DNA from: Saccharofermentans sp.
GTDB lineage: Bacteria; Bacillota_A; Clostridia; Saccharofermentanales; Saccharofermentanaceae
Direction of reading: 5' to 3'
Length of the DNA stretch: 30,860 nt
Assembly: GCA_024692105.1 (NCBI GenBank)
Contig: JAILMZ010000013.1
Coordinates: 1-30,860, forward strand
The notes beneath the pieces are model-generated. The model searched no databases, had not been told where the DNA came from, and worked only from the letters and a program-made list of their open reading frames with translations. Positions within the stretch are counted from its first letter, which is position 1. Each line of letters starts with the position of its first letter. Positions 24,386 through 30,860 of this stretch are shown piece after piece. The translations under genes and the position numbers were made by a program.

Positions 24386-25492
24386 ATGAAGCTGAGAAGG
24401 CAACTGTTTGCATCCAGGGACCCCTACGACGGCACTAAAGCCGATCTGTTTCTTGCGGCCTGCAAAGAGAACCTCGACTATCAGATCGCGCACTGCGAAG
24501 ACTATAAAAAGATCTGCACCGGACTCGGCATCAAATCTTCTGAAGACATCAAGACAGTCTCTGATATTCCCGTCATCCCGACCATGCTGTTCAAGCAGCA
24601 CAGGTTTACTTCGGGAGGACACATGTTTACCCTTACATCCTCGGGAACGAGCAGCGGTCACAAGAGCGTGATCGGGTTCGAATTATCCGCTGCACTATCT
24701 GCCCTCAGGATGTCACTTAAGATCACCAAATATCACGGCGTTATTTCCCTTAAGCCCTGCAGATACATCGTAATGGGTTACAAGCCCACAAGGGGCAACA
24801 AGATGGCTGCGGCAACGACCGCTTATCTTACTACTTTCCTCGCTCCGGCGGTCAGCAGGAAGTTCATCCTCCAGCCTACTCCGACAGGTTACAAGCCGGA
24901 CTTCGACGGCATCGTGGAAGCGCTAAAGAAGTACGAGAAGGGCAAGCTGCCGGTAAGGTTCATGGGATTTCCTTCCTACACATTCTTCCTCTTCCGTCTG
25001 CTTGAAGAGCGGGGTCTGTCTTTCAAGCTTCCTGCGGGCTCGAAGATAATGCTCGGTGGCGGCTGGAAACAGTTCTACCAGGAAGCTGCAGACAAAGAAA
25101 CTTTCTACCGCATGGCGGAAAAGACGCTCGGGATAGGAGAAGAAAATGTGGTGGAGTTTTTCGGCGCGGTAGAACACCCAGTATTGTACTGTGACTGCAC
25201 TGCGCACAGATTCCACGTCCCGGTCTACGGCAATGTCGTCATAAGAGATCCTGATACGTTAGAGCCCGTGGAAAAAGGCAAGGTCGGACTGGTCAATCTC
25301 ATAACGCCGCTTACCAAGGCAACGCCGATACTCTCTGTCATGACGGACGACCTCGGCGTGCTGCGCGACGGTTCCGACTGCCCCTGCGGAGTTAAGACGC
25401 CGTATCTCGAGATCATCGGGCGCGTGGCACCGGAAGACATCAAGACCTGCGCTGCCGGCGCGGCAGATATCCTGGAGGGAGTTAAAGTATGA
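24386..25492 (+). CDS. LuxE-like acyl-protein synthetase
   Basis: 368 residues, matching LuxE length. It belongs to the adenylate-forming superfamily: the Ser/Thr/Gly-rich nucleotide loop is TSSGTSSGHKS at 84-94, the upstream IPVIPTMLFKQHRF is typical of LuxE, and GSDCPCGVKTPYLEIIGR near the C-terminus matches the family's cysteine-containing end. In luminous bacteria LuxE activates a fatty acid as acyl-AMP, holds it as a thioester and hands it to LuxC for reduction to aldehyde. The next gene is luxC-like and overlaps by 4 bases (ATGA), supporting a two-component acid reductase. No luciferase genes are present. The acid substrate is unknown and may be an acyl group other than tetradecanoate. 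The ribosome binding site is weak (AAAGAGACG). Confidence 0.82.
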   Translation: MKLRRQLFASRDPYDGTKADLFLAACKENLDYQIAHCEDYKKICTGLGIKSSEDIKTVSDIPVIPTMLFKQHRFTSGGHMFTLTSSGTSSGHKSVIGFELSAALSALRMSLKITKYHGVISLKPCRYIVMGYKPTRGNKMAAATTAYLTTFLAPAVSRKFILQPTPTGYKPDFDGIVEALKKYEKGKLPVRFMGFPSYTFFLFRLLEERGLSFKLPAGSKIMLGGGWKQFYQEAADKETFYRMAEKTLGIGEENVVEFFGAVEHPVLYCDCTAHRFHVPVYGNVVIRDPDTLEPVEKGKVGLVNLITPLTKATPILSVMTDDLGVLRDGSDCPCGVKTPYLEIIGRVAPEDIKTCAAGAADILEGVKV

Positions 25493-26787
25493 TCCTGTTT
25501 GACGGCAAGATATATGAGAGCATCGAGCAGAACCGGCTTCTCGAAGAATTAAAGGATAAGATCCCTTCAATCCTTCAGCGCGAGCCTCTTTCGCCCGAGA
25601 TAATAATCGACGCGGTCGATCAGCTCCGCGAGGATACCCTTGCAGGCAAGTTTGATGACTTGCTGACAGAACTTCCGCAGGACATGGTTGAGACTTACAA
25701 GAAACAGGCCGTCACTCTCCTTTCCAAAGAGCATCTTTGGATGAAGGTCAGGACCGAGCTCGGCAACACCGATGAGTATGTAACGGATAAGATCGAAGGT
25801 TTCTCGCAGATTCATGTAAAGAAAGTGCCTCTCGGCGTCATATTCCACATCGCTGCCGGCAACATGGATTTCCTTCCTGCGTATTCACTTGCGGAAGGTC
25901 TGCTTACCGGCAACATAAACATCCTGAAGCTTCCTTCTGCAGACAACGGTCTGTCGCTCAAGCTCATAATGCAGTTCATCGAATACCAGCCGCTCCTCAA
26001 GGACTATATCTACGTGTTCGATACATCTTCCTCTGACATCCAGGGCATGCGCCAGATGGCAAACCTCTGTAATGCGATAAGCATCTGGGGATCAGATATG
26101 GCGATTGAAGCCGTGCGCGGTCTGGCTCCCATAGGAGTAAAACTCATCGAGTGGGGACAAAAACTCGGATTCTGCTATGTATCACATCCGGAAAGGACAG
26201 CTACGCTCGCATCCGACCTCACAGGTCTTGCAAAGCACATCGCCTTCACCAAACAGCTTCTGTGCAGCAGCTGCCAGGTCATATATCTCGATACGGATAA
26301 CATAGATGAAGTCAGGTCTTTTGCCGAAGAGTTCATGCCTTACCTGCAGGAAGCAGTCGGCGCCAATGCCTCACAAGAGATCGGCATAAGGGCAAGAGAC
26401 ACCCTCGTTGCATATACACAGCGTCTCAAGGGTTATCTCGGCGAGCAGGAAACTTCTTCGGATGTTATCCGGGGCAAGGGCATGAGTCTGATAATCAAGG
26501 ATGACAGCAAGCTCGAACTCTCGCCCATGATGTGCAACGTCCTCGTAAAACCCCTGCCCAAAGACAAGCTCACAACCACTCTCTACGAGTCAAGATACTA
26601 TCTTCAGACGGCGGGTCTTATCTGCCCTCATTCCGAACGTGCGGAACTTACCGGCCTTCTGGTAAGAGGCGGATTAGTCCGCGTTACCAAGGCCTCCGAC
26701 ATGAGTTCATACTTCCCGGGAGAAGCACACGACGGTGAGTACGCACTTGACAGGTACATGAGAATCGTTAATATCCAAGAAGATTAG
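25489..26787 (+). CDS. LuxC-like acyl-CoA reductase
   Basis: 432 residues. It belongs to the aldehyde-dehydrogenase-like superfamily LuxC family, with KKVPLGVIFHIAAGNMDFLP (111-130) as the nucleotide-binding core entry and NINILKLPSADN next to it. The candidate catalytic Cys259 sits in AFTKQLLCSSCQ, at the place of the acyl-cysteine in LuxC. Such enzymes reduce an acyl thioester with NADPH to a fatty aldehyde, receiving the acyl group from LuxE. Coupling to the upstream luxE-like gene by a 4-base overlap strongly supports that pairing. With no luciferase, the aldehyde may be an intermediate for alcohols, ether or plasmalogen-type lipids, or a small-molecule product; this is inference. Confidence 0.85.
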   Translation: MILFDGKIYESIEQNRLLEELKDKIPSILQREPLSPEIIIDAVDQLREDTLAGKFDDLLTELPQDMVETYKKQAVTLLSKEHLWMKVRTELGNTDEYVTDKIEGFSQIHVKKVPLGVIFHIAAGNMDFLPAYSLAEGLLTGNINILKLPSADNGLSLKLIMQFIEYQPLLKDYIYVFDTSSSDIQGMRQMANLCNAISIWGSDMAIEAVRGLAPIGVKLIEWGQKLGFCYVSHPERTATLASDLTGLAKHIAFTKQLLCSSCQVIYLDTDNIDEVRSFAEEFMPYLQEAVGANASQEIGIRARDTLVAYTQRLKGYLGEQETSSDVIRGKGMSLIIKDDSKLELSPMMCNVLVKPLPKDKLTTTLYESRYYLQTAGLICPHSERAELTGLLVRGGLVRVTKASDMSSYFPGEAHDGEYALDRYMRIVNIQED

Positions 26788-26807
26788 ATAACTAACGAGG
26801 CAAGATA

Positions 26808-27263
26808 ATGAGAACAGTTCTTTACATGCTGGCCCAGTGCACCTGGGGAATACTTCAGACTTTGTCGGGATTCGTCGTCTTCCTGATATGCATACGCGAC
26901 AAGCACTACTTATATCACGGCGCCGTCGTAACGGAGTGGAAGTTCGGTTCGAGCGTGTCACTGGGGCTGTTTGTTTTCGTCTCGGCAAACCCGTACTACA
27001 GAGGCATCCCCACAAGAGAGGAGACCGCCTCCCGCCTGCTCGTACACGAATACGGTCACACCATACAGTCGCTCATCCTGGGTCCCCTGTACTTCTTCGT
27101 GACCGGCATTCCTTCGATCGTGTGGGCATCGGTCCCGGGTCTTCGCAAGATGAGAAGAAAGAAACAAATGTCTTATTTTGCATTCTATACGGAGCGTTGG
27201 GCCAACCACCTGGGAGAGAAGATAACCAAAGCGAAATCGATGGGGCAGCTCTTCATAGACTGA
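26808..27263 (+). CDS. Small membrane zincin-like protein (HEYGH)
   Basis: 151 residues. Hydrophobic helices lie at about 3-28, 48-60 and 88-110. The zinc-protease motif H80-E-Y-G-H84 sits in LLVHEYGHTIQSLILGPLYF, and a conserved-looking Glu129 in FYTERWANHLG could be the third zinc ligand, as in gluzincins. This is the short form of a membrane-embedded metalloprotease-like family that I recognise only by motif; proteolytic activity is not proven. The gene begins 20 bases after the luxC-like stop, with GAGG about 10 bases before the ATG, and is followed by a terminator, so it is the third gene of that operon. It might process a partner or act on a lipid-modified peptide, but nothing here shows which. 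Confidence 0.7.
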   Translation: MRTVLYMLAQCTWGILQTLSGFVVFLICIRDKHYLYHGAVVTEWKFGSSVSLGLFVFVSANPYYRGIPTREETASRLLVHEYGHTIQSLILGPLYFFVTGIPSIVWASVPGLRKMRRKKQMSYFAFYTERWANHLGEKITKAKSMGQLFID

Positions 27264-27274
27264 CAGAATAGAAA

Positions 27275-27310
27275 CAGGGCGTCATCTCTGACGCCCTGCT
27301 TATTTATGGG
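27275..27310. terminator. Bidirectional terminator between the lux-like operon and the GH16 gene
   Basis: CAGGGCGTCA-TCTC-TGACGCCCTG is a perfect 10-bp stem with a 4-base loop. The tail is CTTATTTATG on plus and TTTCTATTCTG on minus, serving both convergent genes. Confidence 0.85.
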
Positions 27311-27326
27311 AAGTTCTGTGAAATTA

Positions 27327-28682
27327 TCACTCCACTATCTCGATCCTTACGTTCCTGATCTTGATCGTCGCCGTTGAATCCTGTGCACCCATGTTGAACT
27401 CGAGTCTGCCGTAGTTGTCATCGGCATCGTTCATCGTGAACTCGAACTCGTATTCCTGGTAATCCGTGCCAAGGTCGATCTTTGTGTCTTTGAGGTATCT
27501 GATCCACCCTACGTTCGGCGCGGAGACACACACGATCATAGTTCGTTCCTCTTCCGCGCAGGCCTCGAAGGTCAGTTTATACGTCGTCCCTTCTATCATC
27601 GGCAAGTCCGGTTGTACCAGCTGTACCGAGTATTCTTCCGTACCGCATGCAGTTAATGTGATGATCATCTCGCCGTCAACGATCTCTGCTGCACCCTCTC
27701 CGCCGTAGAACAGCAGGAAGAACCAGTTGGTCTCGTCGTCAAGGTCTTCTGCCTCAGCGAAATCACCGTTCCAGATGAGATTGCCGTCTGCAGTGCCGCT
27801 TCTGAACTCCTGCTCGGGACGTGTTACGTTGGTGTCGTACTCTGCCTTCTGGTAGACGCGGACGTAGTCGACCTGGAATTTCGCGTTGTCGAAATTAGTA
27901 GTAGCGTCAGGGTTGCCCGGCCAGTCTCCGCCGACTGCGAGGTTCATCTGGATGAAGAACGTCTGGTCGAACGGTGCGGGGTAATCTTTCATCTCCTCGC
28001 CGTCAACCTTTGTGTACCAGTCGTTTACCGTGTGGTAGAGATTGCCGTCGATGTACCAGCGCATCTCGCCCGGTTCCCACTCAATGCTGTACTCGTGGAA
28101 CTCGTCTGCGAAAGATCCGCTGTCTAACGTATAGATGCCCTGCTGGTCTGCGTGGGGCTCACCGTAGTGAACGGTGCCGTATGCAATGTTTGTCTGGTTT
28201 CCGAGGACTTCCATGATGTCGATCTCGCCGCACTTAGGCCACTGACCGTAATACGACTCGTCCGTAGGCATCATCCAGAGTGCAGGCCAGAGACCCTGAC
28301 CTTCGGGAACCTTGGCGGAGATGACGACCTTGCCGTACATGAAGTCCGTCTTGTTCTGTCCCTGTACCTTACCGGAAGTATAGTAATCGTTACCGTTCTC
28401 GTCTGTCGTCTTGATCGCCTGGATCGTGAGACAGCCGTCTTTTACATAGATATTCTTATCGGAATCCGTGTATTCCTGGAGCTCATTGTTGGTCCACCCC
28501 GGATCACGGAGCTCTTTGTTCCACTTGGTCTCATCGAGCTTGTTTCCGTCGAACTCGTCGCTCCACAGAAGGTTGTAACCATCGAGTTGGGGCGTCTCTG
28601 TCTTGGGCGCAGCGCAGCCGGACAGACAACCTGCCGCCATGGCAAGGATCAGCGCGCCCGCAAGTAACTTTTTCGTTTTCAT
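27327..28682 (-). CDS. Glycoside hydrolase family 16 lipoprotein with C-terminal carbohydrate-binding module
   Basis: 451 residues from the ATG at 28682, which has AAGGAGG 9 bases upstream; the longer frame to 28760 is not needed. The lipobox LSGC ends at Cys23. The GH16 domain (about 35-285) begins LLWSDEFDG and carries the catalytic E153-I-D155-I-M-E158. The extra residue in that motif is the beta-bulge form of laminarinase-type enzymes rather than lichenases, so cleavage of beta-1,3-glucans or related polymers is likely. A jelly-roll module (about 308-450) starting NLIWNGDF resembles the CBM4/9 group and should bind glycans. It is surface-anchored and divergent from an AraC regulator that probably controls it. 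The preferred polysaccharide is not certain. Confidence 0.92.
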   Translation of the reverse strand: MKTKKLLAGALILAMAAGCLSGCAAPKTETPQLDGYNLLWSDEFDGNKLDETKWNKELRDPGWTNNELQEYTDSDKNIYVKDGCLTIQAIKTTDENGNDYYTSGKVQGQNKTDFMYGKVVISAKVPEGQGLWPALWMMPTDESYYGQWPKCGEIDIMEVLGNQTNIAYGTVHYGEPHADQQGIYTLDSGSFADEFHEYSIEWEPGEMRWYIDGNLYHTVNDWYTKVDGEEMKDYPAPFDQTFFIQMNLAVGGDWPGNPDATTNFDNAKFQVDYVRVYQKAEYDTNVTRPEQEFRSGTADGNLIWNGDFAEAEDLDDETNWFFLLFYGGEGAAEIVDGEMIITLTACGTEEYSVQLVQPDLPMIEGTTYKLTFEACAEEERTMIVCVSAPNVGWIRYLKDTKIDLGTDYQEYEFEFTMNDADDNYGRLEFNMGAQDSTATIKIRNVRIEIVE

Positions 28683-28753
28683 AAACGGCAGCCTCCTTAT
28701 GTTTTCAGCTAACATTAACCTAACACCCACGGCGAAGGCATAATATCGTTTTG

Positions 28754-28775
28754 TTGACATTTTTTATGATATACT
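28754..28775 (+). promoter_or_regulatory. Promoter of the araC-like gene
   Basis: TGATATACT extended -10 (TATACT at 28770-28775), with a perfect TTGACA at 28754-28759 only 10 bases upstream. The arrangement is nearly the same as at 24318-24338. GGGAGG precedes the ATG at 28808. Confidence 0.5.
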
Positions 28776-28807
28776 GACCTTAATAATTTGTCCCCGGGAG
28801 GCCGTGC

Positions 28808-29539
28808 ATGGGCTACGAAAAACGACATTTCTACCGCAAGTACCTGACCCGCCGCGAGGATTTTCTCCGCGCACCGTACAACCCCGAACTCGAGTTCTAC
28901 TCCGCGATCAGGTCCGGTGACATCGCATCTCTGCGCAAGTTCCTCGCACAGCCACTGCACGAGAAGGAAGGCATGGGCAAGCTCTCCGACGATCCCCTGC
29001 GCAATATGAAATACCACTTTACCGTCACCGCCGCCCTCGCCGCCCGCAACTGCATTTCCGGCGGCATGGACGTATCATCCGCCTACGACATCAGCGACTA
29101 CTACATTCTCAAAGCCGACAAAGCGCGCACCATCGAGAAGATCTCCGACCTGCACGAGCAGATGTGCATGGAATACGCCGAACACATGAAAAAACTCCGC
29201 AAGGACCGCATCACTTCCCTTCACGTCGCACGCTGCATCGACTATATCTACGATCATTTGGACACCCGCATCACCGCCCGCAAGCTGGCATCCGTCTGCA
29301 GACTGTCCGAAGCTTACCTGTCCCGCCTGTTCAAGCAGGAGACCGGCACGACGATAAGCGATTACATAAGCGACTGCAAGATCACGACCGCGCAGAACAT
29401 GCTGGTCGACTCCGACTACTCCCCCACAAAGATCTCAGCCGCACTCGCGTTTCCCAGCCAGAGTTACTTCACGACCGTCTTCCGCAAGAAGACCGGCATG
29501 ACGCCCGGACAGTACAGGACCGCTAATCGCAGATTCTGA
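28808..29539 (+). CDS. AraC-family transcriptional regulator
   Basis: 243 residues. The C-terminal third carries the double helix-turn-helix of AraC/XylS proteins: ITARKLASVCRLSEAYLSRL with FKQETGTTISDYI, then SPTKISAALAFPSQSYFTTV with FRKKTGMTPGQYR. The N-terminal 130 residues have no cupin barrel; they contain KLSDDPLRNMKYHFTVTAAL, seen in a Firmicutes group of AraC regulators of surface proteins, and probably sense a signal through helices. The ATG at 28808 has GGGAGG about 8 bases upstream. It is divergent from the GH16 lipoprotein gene with 125 bases between starts, so control of that gene, and perhaps of itself, is likely. Confidence 0.9.
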   Translation: MGYEKRHFYRKYLTRREDFLRAPYNPELEFYSAIRSGDIASLRKFLAQPLHEKEGMGKLSDDPLRNMKYHFTVTAALAARNCISGGMDVSSAYDISDYYILKADKARTIEKISDLHEQMCMEYAEHMKKLRKDRITSLHVARCIDYIYDHLDTRITARKLASVCRLSEAYLSRLFKQETGTTISDYISDCKITTAQNMLVDSDYSPTKISAALAFPSQSYFTTVFRKKTGMTPGQYRTANRRF

Positions 29540-29550
29540 TGACCTCTGCC

Positions 29551-29585
29551 AAATAAAAAACCGCCGGAGGGGTGAATCCGGCGGT
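29551..29585 (-). terminator. Terminator of the GGDEF fusion gene (weaker on plus strand)
   Basis: A perfect 9-bp stem ACCGCCGGA/TCCGGCGGT with an 8-base loop. On the minus strand it is followed by TTTTATTT-type bases, a classic terminator. On the plus strand the tail is only CTTTCC, so termination of the araC gene there is weaker. Confidence 0.85.
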
Positions 29586-29612
29586 CTTTCCGAAAGGATT
29601 TTATTACGGCAC

Positions 29613-30860
29613 TCAAGATTTCTCGGAGTGCATCTTCTTCTTCGTCTCGTACATGAAGTCGTCAGCTTCCTTGATGTAATCCTGCAGCGGCTTGTATTCG
29701 CCTTCGTCGCTGATGATGTAACCGCAGCTGACGGAAAGCCTGAACGGCCAGTTGCCTTCGTGGTTGAACTTGCTTACGGATTCCAGGACGTCTTCCTTGA
29801 AGGACTGTGCGCCCTCCTCGTTCTTGACATCGCCTATTACAAGGAACTCGTCTCCGCCGAACCTTACCGCGATCCATTCATCCCTCAGGTTAGACTTGAT
29901 CGAACTTGCGGTAAGTCTTATCGCCGCGTCTCCGTTCAGGTGTCCGAAAACATCGTTGATCCTCTTCATGCGGTTGATGTCGATGAACATGACCATGAGT
30001 CTGCTTCCGGTCCTCACGCAGTTGTTGTAGATGGATGTCGCCTTGTTCTCATAGCCGAGACGGTTGTAAAGTCCCGTCATCGTATCGATCTCGGAGATCT
30101 TCCTCAGACTGTCGTTGTAGAACTTGAGCTGGATGTTGGATCTCTGGATCCTGAATGCCAGCATGAACTTCTCGACGTAAGCGTGCAGGTCAAGATACTC
30201 GCGCGTGATCCTCGCATCGCCGTTAACAACGACATAACCGTAGTTATACAGACCAGTGTGGAGCGGGAACAGGTAGTACACGTGACTTTCCGTATCAGCC
30301 CTGTTATATCCGGGAATGAGGTCATGCCTGCTGACGGGAGTTCCGGTGGTCACTTCGTCATTGCTGCCGATCGAGACGATACTCTGCATCGGACCGTCAT
30401 CAATGCCGTCTTCGAAGACTTCCTGCTCATCGGCCATTACATCAGCAAAGTACTTGCTGTATATGACGATGTGAAAATCATTGCCTACAAAGTCGTGTTC
30501 ACCGGAATAGTAATCGACCAGCTTCTTCGTGAGTTCGCCGTATTCATCGGTGTAGGATATCAGCTGCGTAAGGGCGCGTTCGCTTCCGTCGAGAGACTCT
30601 CTGTCGAGCGCATCGCTGTATGTTGTCTTGCCCTGTTCACGGCGGCGCTCATCGAAGAGTCCGTCCTGGCAGCATCCGCAGCTCTCGCCTACCATCAGTT
30701 TGGAATTGATAAGGATATACTTCTCTATAGCCTTGCCGTTCAGATGATCCGTGATAGTGTTGCAGCAGACTTTGCCGATCGTCGTAAAGTCAGTATCTAC
30801 CGTCGTCAGCACCGGATAGAAAGCCTGTCCCTTGGGAACATAGTCGTAGCCCGTGACGAT
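29613..30860 (-). CDS. LacI-type ligand-binding domain fused to GGDEF diguanylate cyclase (5' end outside window)
   Basis: Partial: the frame is open to the right edge (IVTGYDYVPKGQAFYPVLTT reads through), so the N-terminus is missing and the GTG at 30812 is not a start. The visible N-terminal part is the end of a LacI/periplasmic-binding-like sugar-sensing domain (VDTDFTTIGKVCCNTITDHL, then NSKLMVGESCGC). It is followed by a middle linker domain of about 200 residues, a helix, and a GGDEF domain (DTMTGLYNRLGYENKA) with intact RFGGDEF encoded at 29844-29858. The RxxD inhibitory site is absent (RDEW). There is no membrane segment in the part seen, so it is probably cytoplasmic and links an intracellular ligand to c-di-GMP synthesis. 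It is transcribed away from the window edge and ends at a strong terminator. Confidence 0.85.
   Translation of the reverse strand: MVTGYDYVPKGQAFYPVLTTVDTDFTTIGKVCCNTITDHLNGKAIEKYILINSKLMVGESCGCCQDGLFDERRREQGKTTYSDALDRESLDGSERALTQLISYTDEYGELTKKLVDYYSGEHDFVGNDFHIVIYSKYFADVMADEQEVFEDGIDDGPMQSIVSIGSNDEVTTGTPVSRHDLIPGYNRADTESHVYYLFPLHTGLYNYGYVVVNGDARITREYLDLHAYVEKFMLAFRIQRSNIQLKFYNDSLRKISEIDTMTGLYNRLGYENKATSIYNNCVRTGSRLMVMFIDINRMKRINDVFGHLNGDAAIRLTASSIKSNLRDEWIAVRFGGDEFLVIGDVKNEEGAQSFKEDVLESVSKFNHEGNWPFRLSVSCGYIISDEGEYKPLQDYIKEADDFMYETKKKMHSEKS

Noticed and set aside
24386..26787. Bioluminescence operon
   Set aside because: Only luxE-like and luxC-like genes are present; luciferase subunits and the LuxD transferase are absent.
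1..30860. c-di-GMP riboswitch, tRNA, rRNA, insertion sequence or attachment site
   Set aside because: I scanned intergenic stretches by eye for GEMM-type motifs, tRNA-like folds, transposase genes and flanking terminal repeats and saw none; a covariance search would be more decisive.

Overview
The window looks like a chromosomal segment from an anaerobic Gram-positive Clostridia-type bacterium (Bacillota), possibly rumen or gut. The pointers are strong GGAGG-type ribosome binding sites, many TGnTATAAT extended -10 promoters, lipoproteins with short signal peptides, abundant c-di-GMP enzymes, a GH16 lipoprotein, and moderate GC. The genus cannot be fixed from sequence alone; a Saccharofermentans-like or Lachnospiraceae-like lineage is a guess. 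No rRNA, tRNA, insertion sequence, phage gene or CRISPR array was seen.

Layout. 1-1590 is a small accessory-looking patch: a HicA/HicB toxin-antitoxin pair with dyad symmetries in front, a small four-helix membrane protein, and a gene-free stretch with a promoter followed by 2.5 tandem copies of a 64-bp hairpin-bearing repeat. 1.6-5.7 kb (minus) holds a large membrane sensor (beta-propeller, Y_Y_Y, one membrane helix, HD-GYP) and an SGNH hydrolase. 5.8-8.6 kb (plus) holds two tandem paralogous acidic lipoproteins. 8.6-12.7 kb (minus) holds a membrane GGDEF protein, then a TetR regulator translationally coupled to a rifampin-phosphotransferase-like enzyme, with a near-perfect operator palindrome at the TetR promoter. 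12.8-15.4 kb (plus) holds an FMN-binding PNPOx-like protein and a CASTOR/POLLUX-like ion channel separated by a strong terminator-like hairpin. 15.4-22.4 kb (minus) holds a sigma factor fused to a membrane anchor and large C-terminal domain, then sbcD-sbcC. 22.5-24.3 kb (minus) is a beta-lactamase-fold lipoprotein with a membrane tail. Divergent from it, 24.4-27.3 kb (plus) is a luxE-like/luxC-like/membrane-zincin operon without luciferase. 27.3-29.5 kb is a GH16 lipoprotein divergent from an AraC regulator. The window ends in a truncated sugar-binding-protein-like/GGDEF fusion.

How the genes work together. Three c-di-GMP turnover proteins (one HD-GYP phosphodiesterase, two GGDEF cyclases) suggest strong second-messenger control linked to extracellular or sugar-like signals. 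Cell-surface functions (GH16, lipoproteins, serine hydrolase, membrane sigma factor) dominate the rest. The most unusual items are the promoter-driven 64-bp repeat array, the membrane-tethered sigma-factor fusion, and the aldehyde-forming LuxE/LuxC pair coupled to a membrane metalloprotease-like protein.
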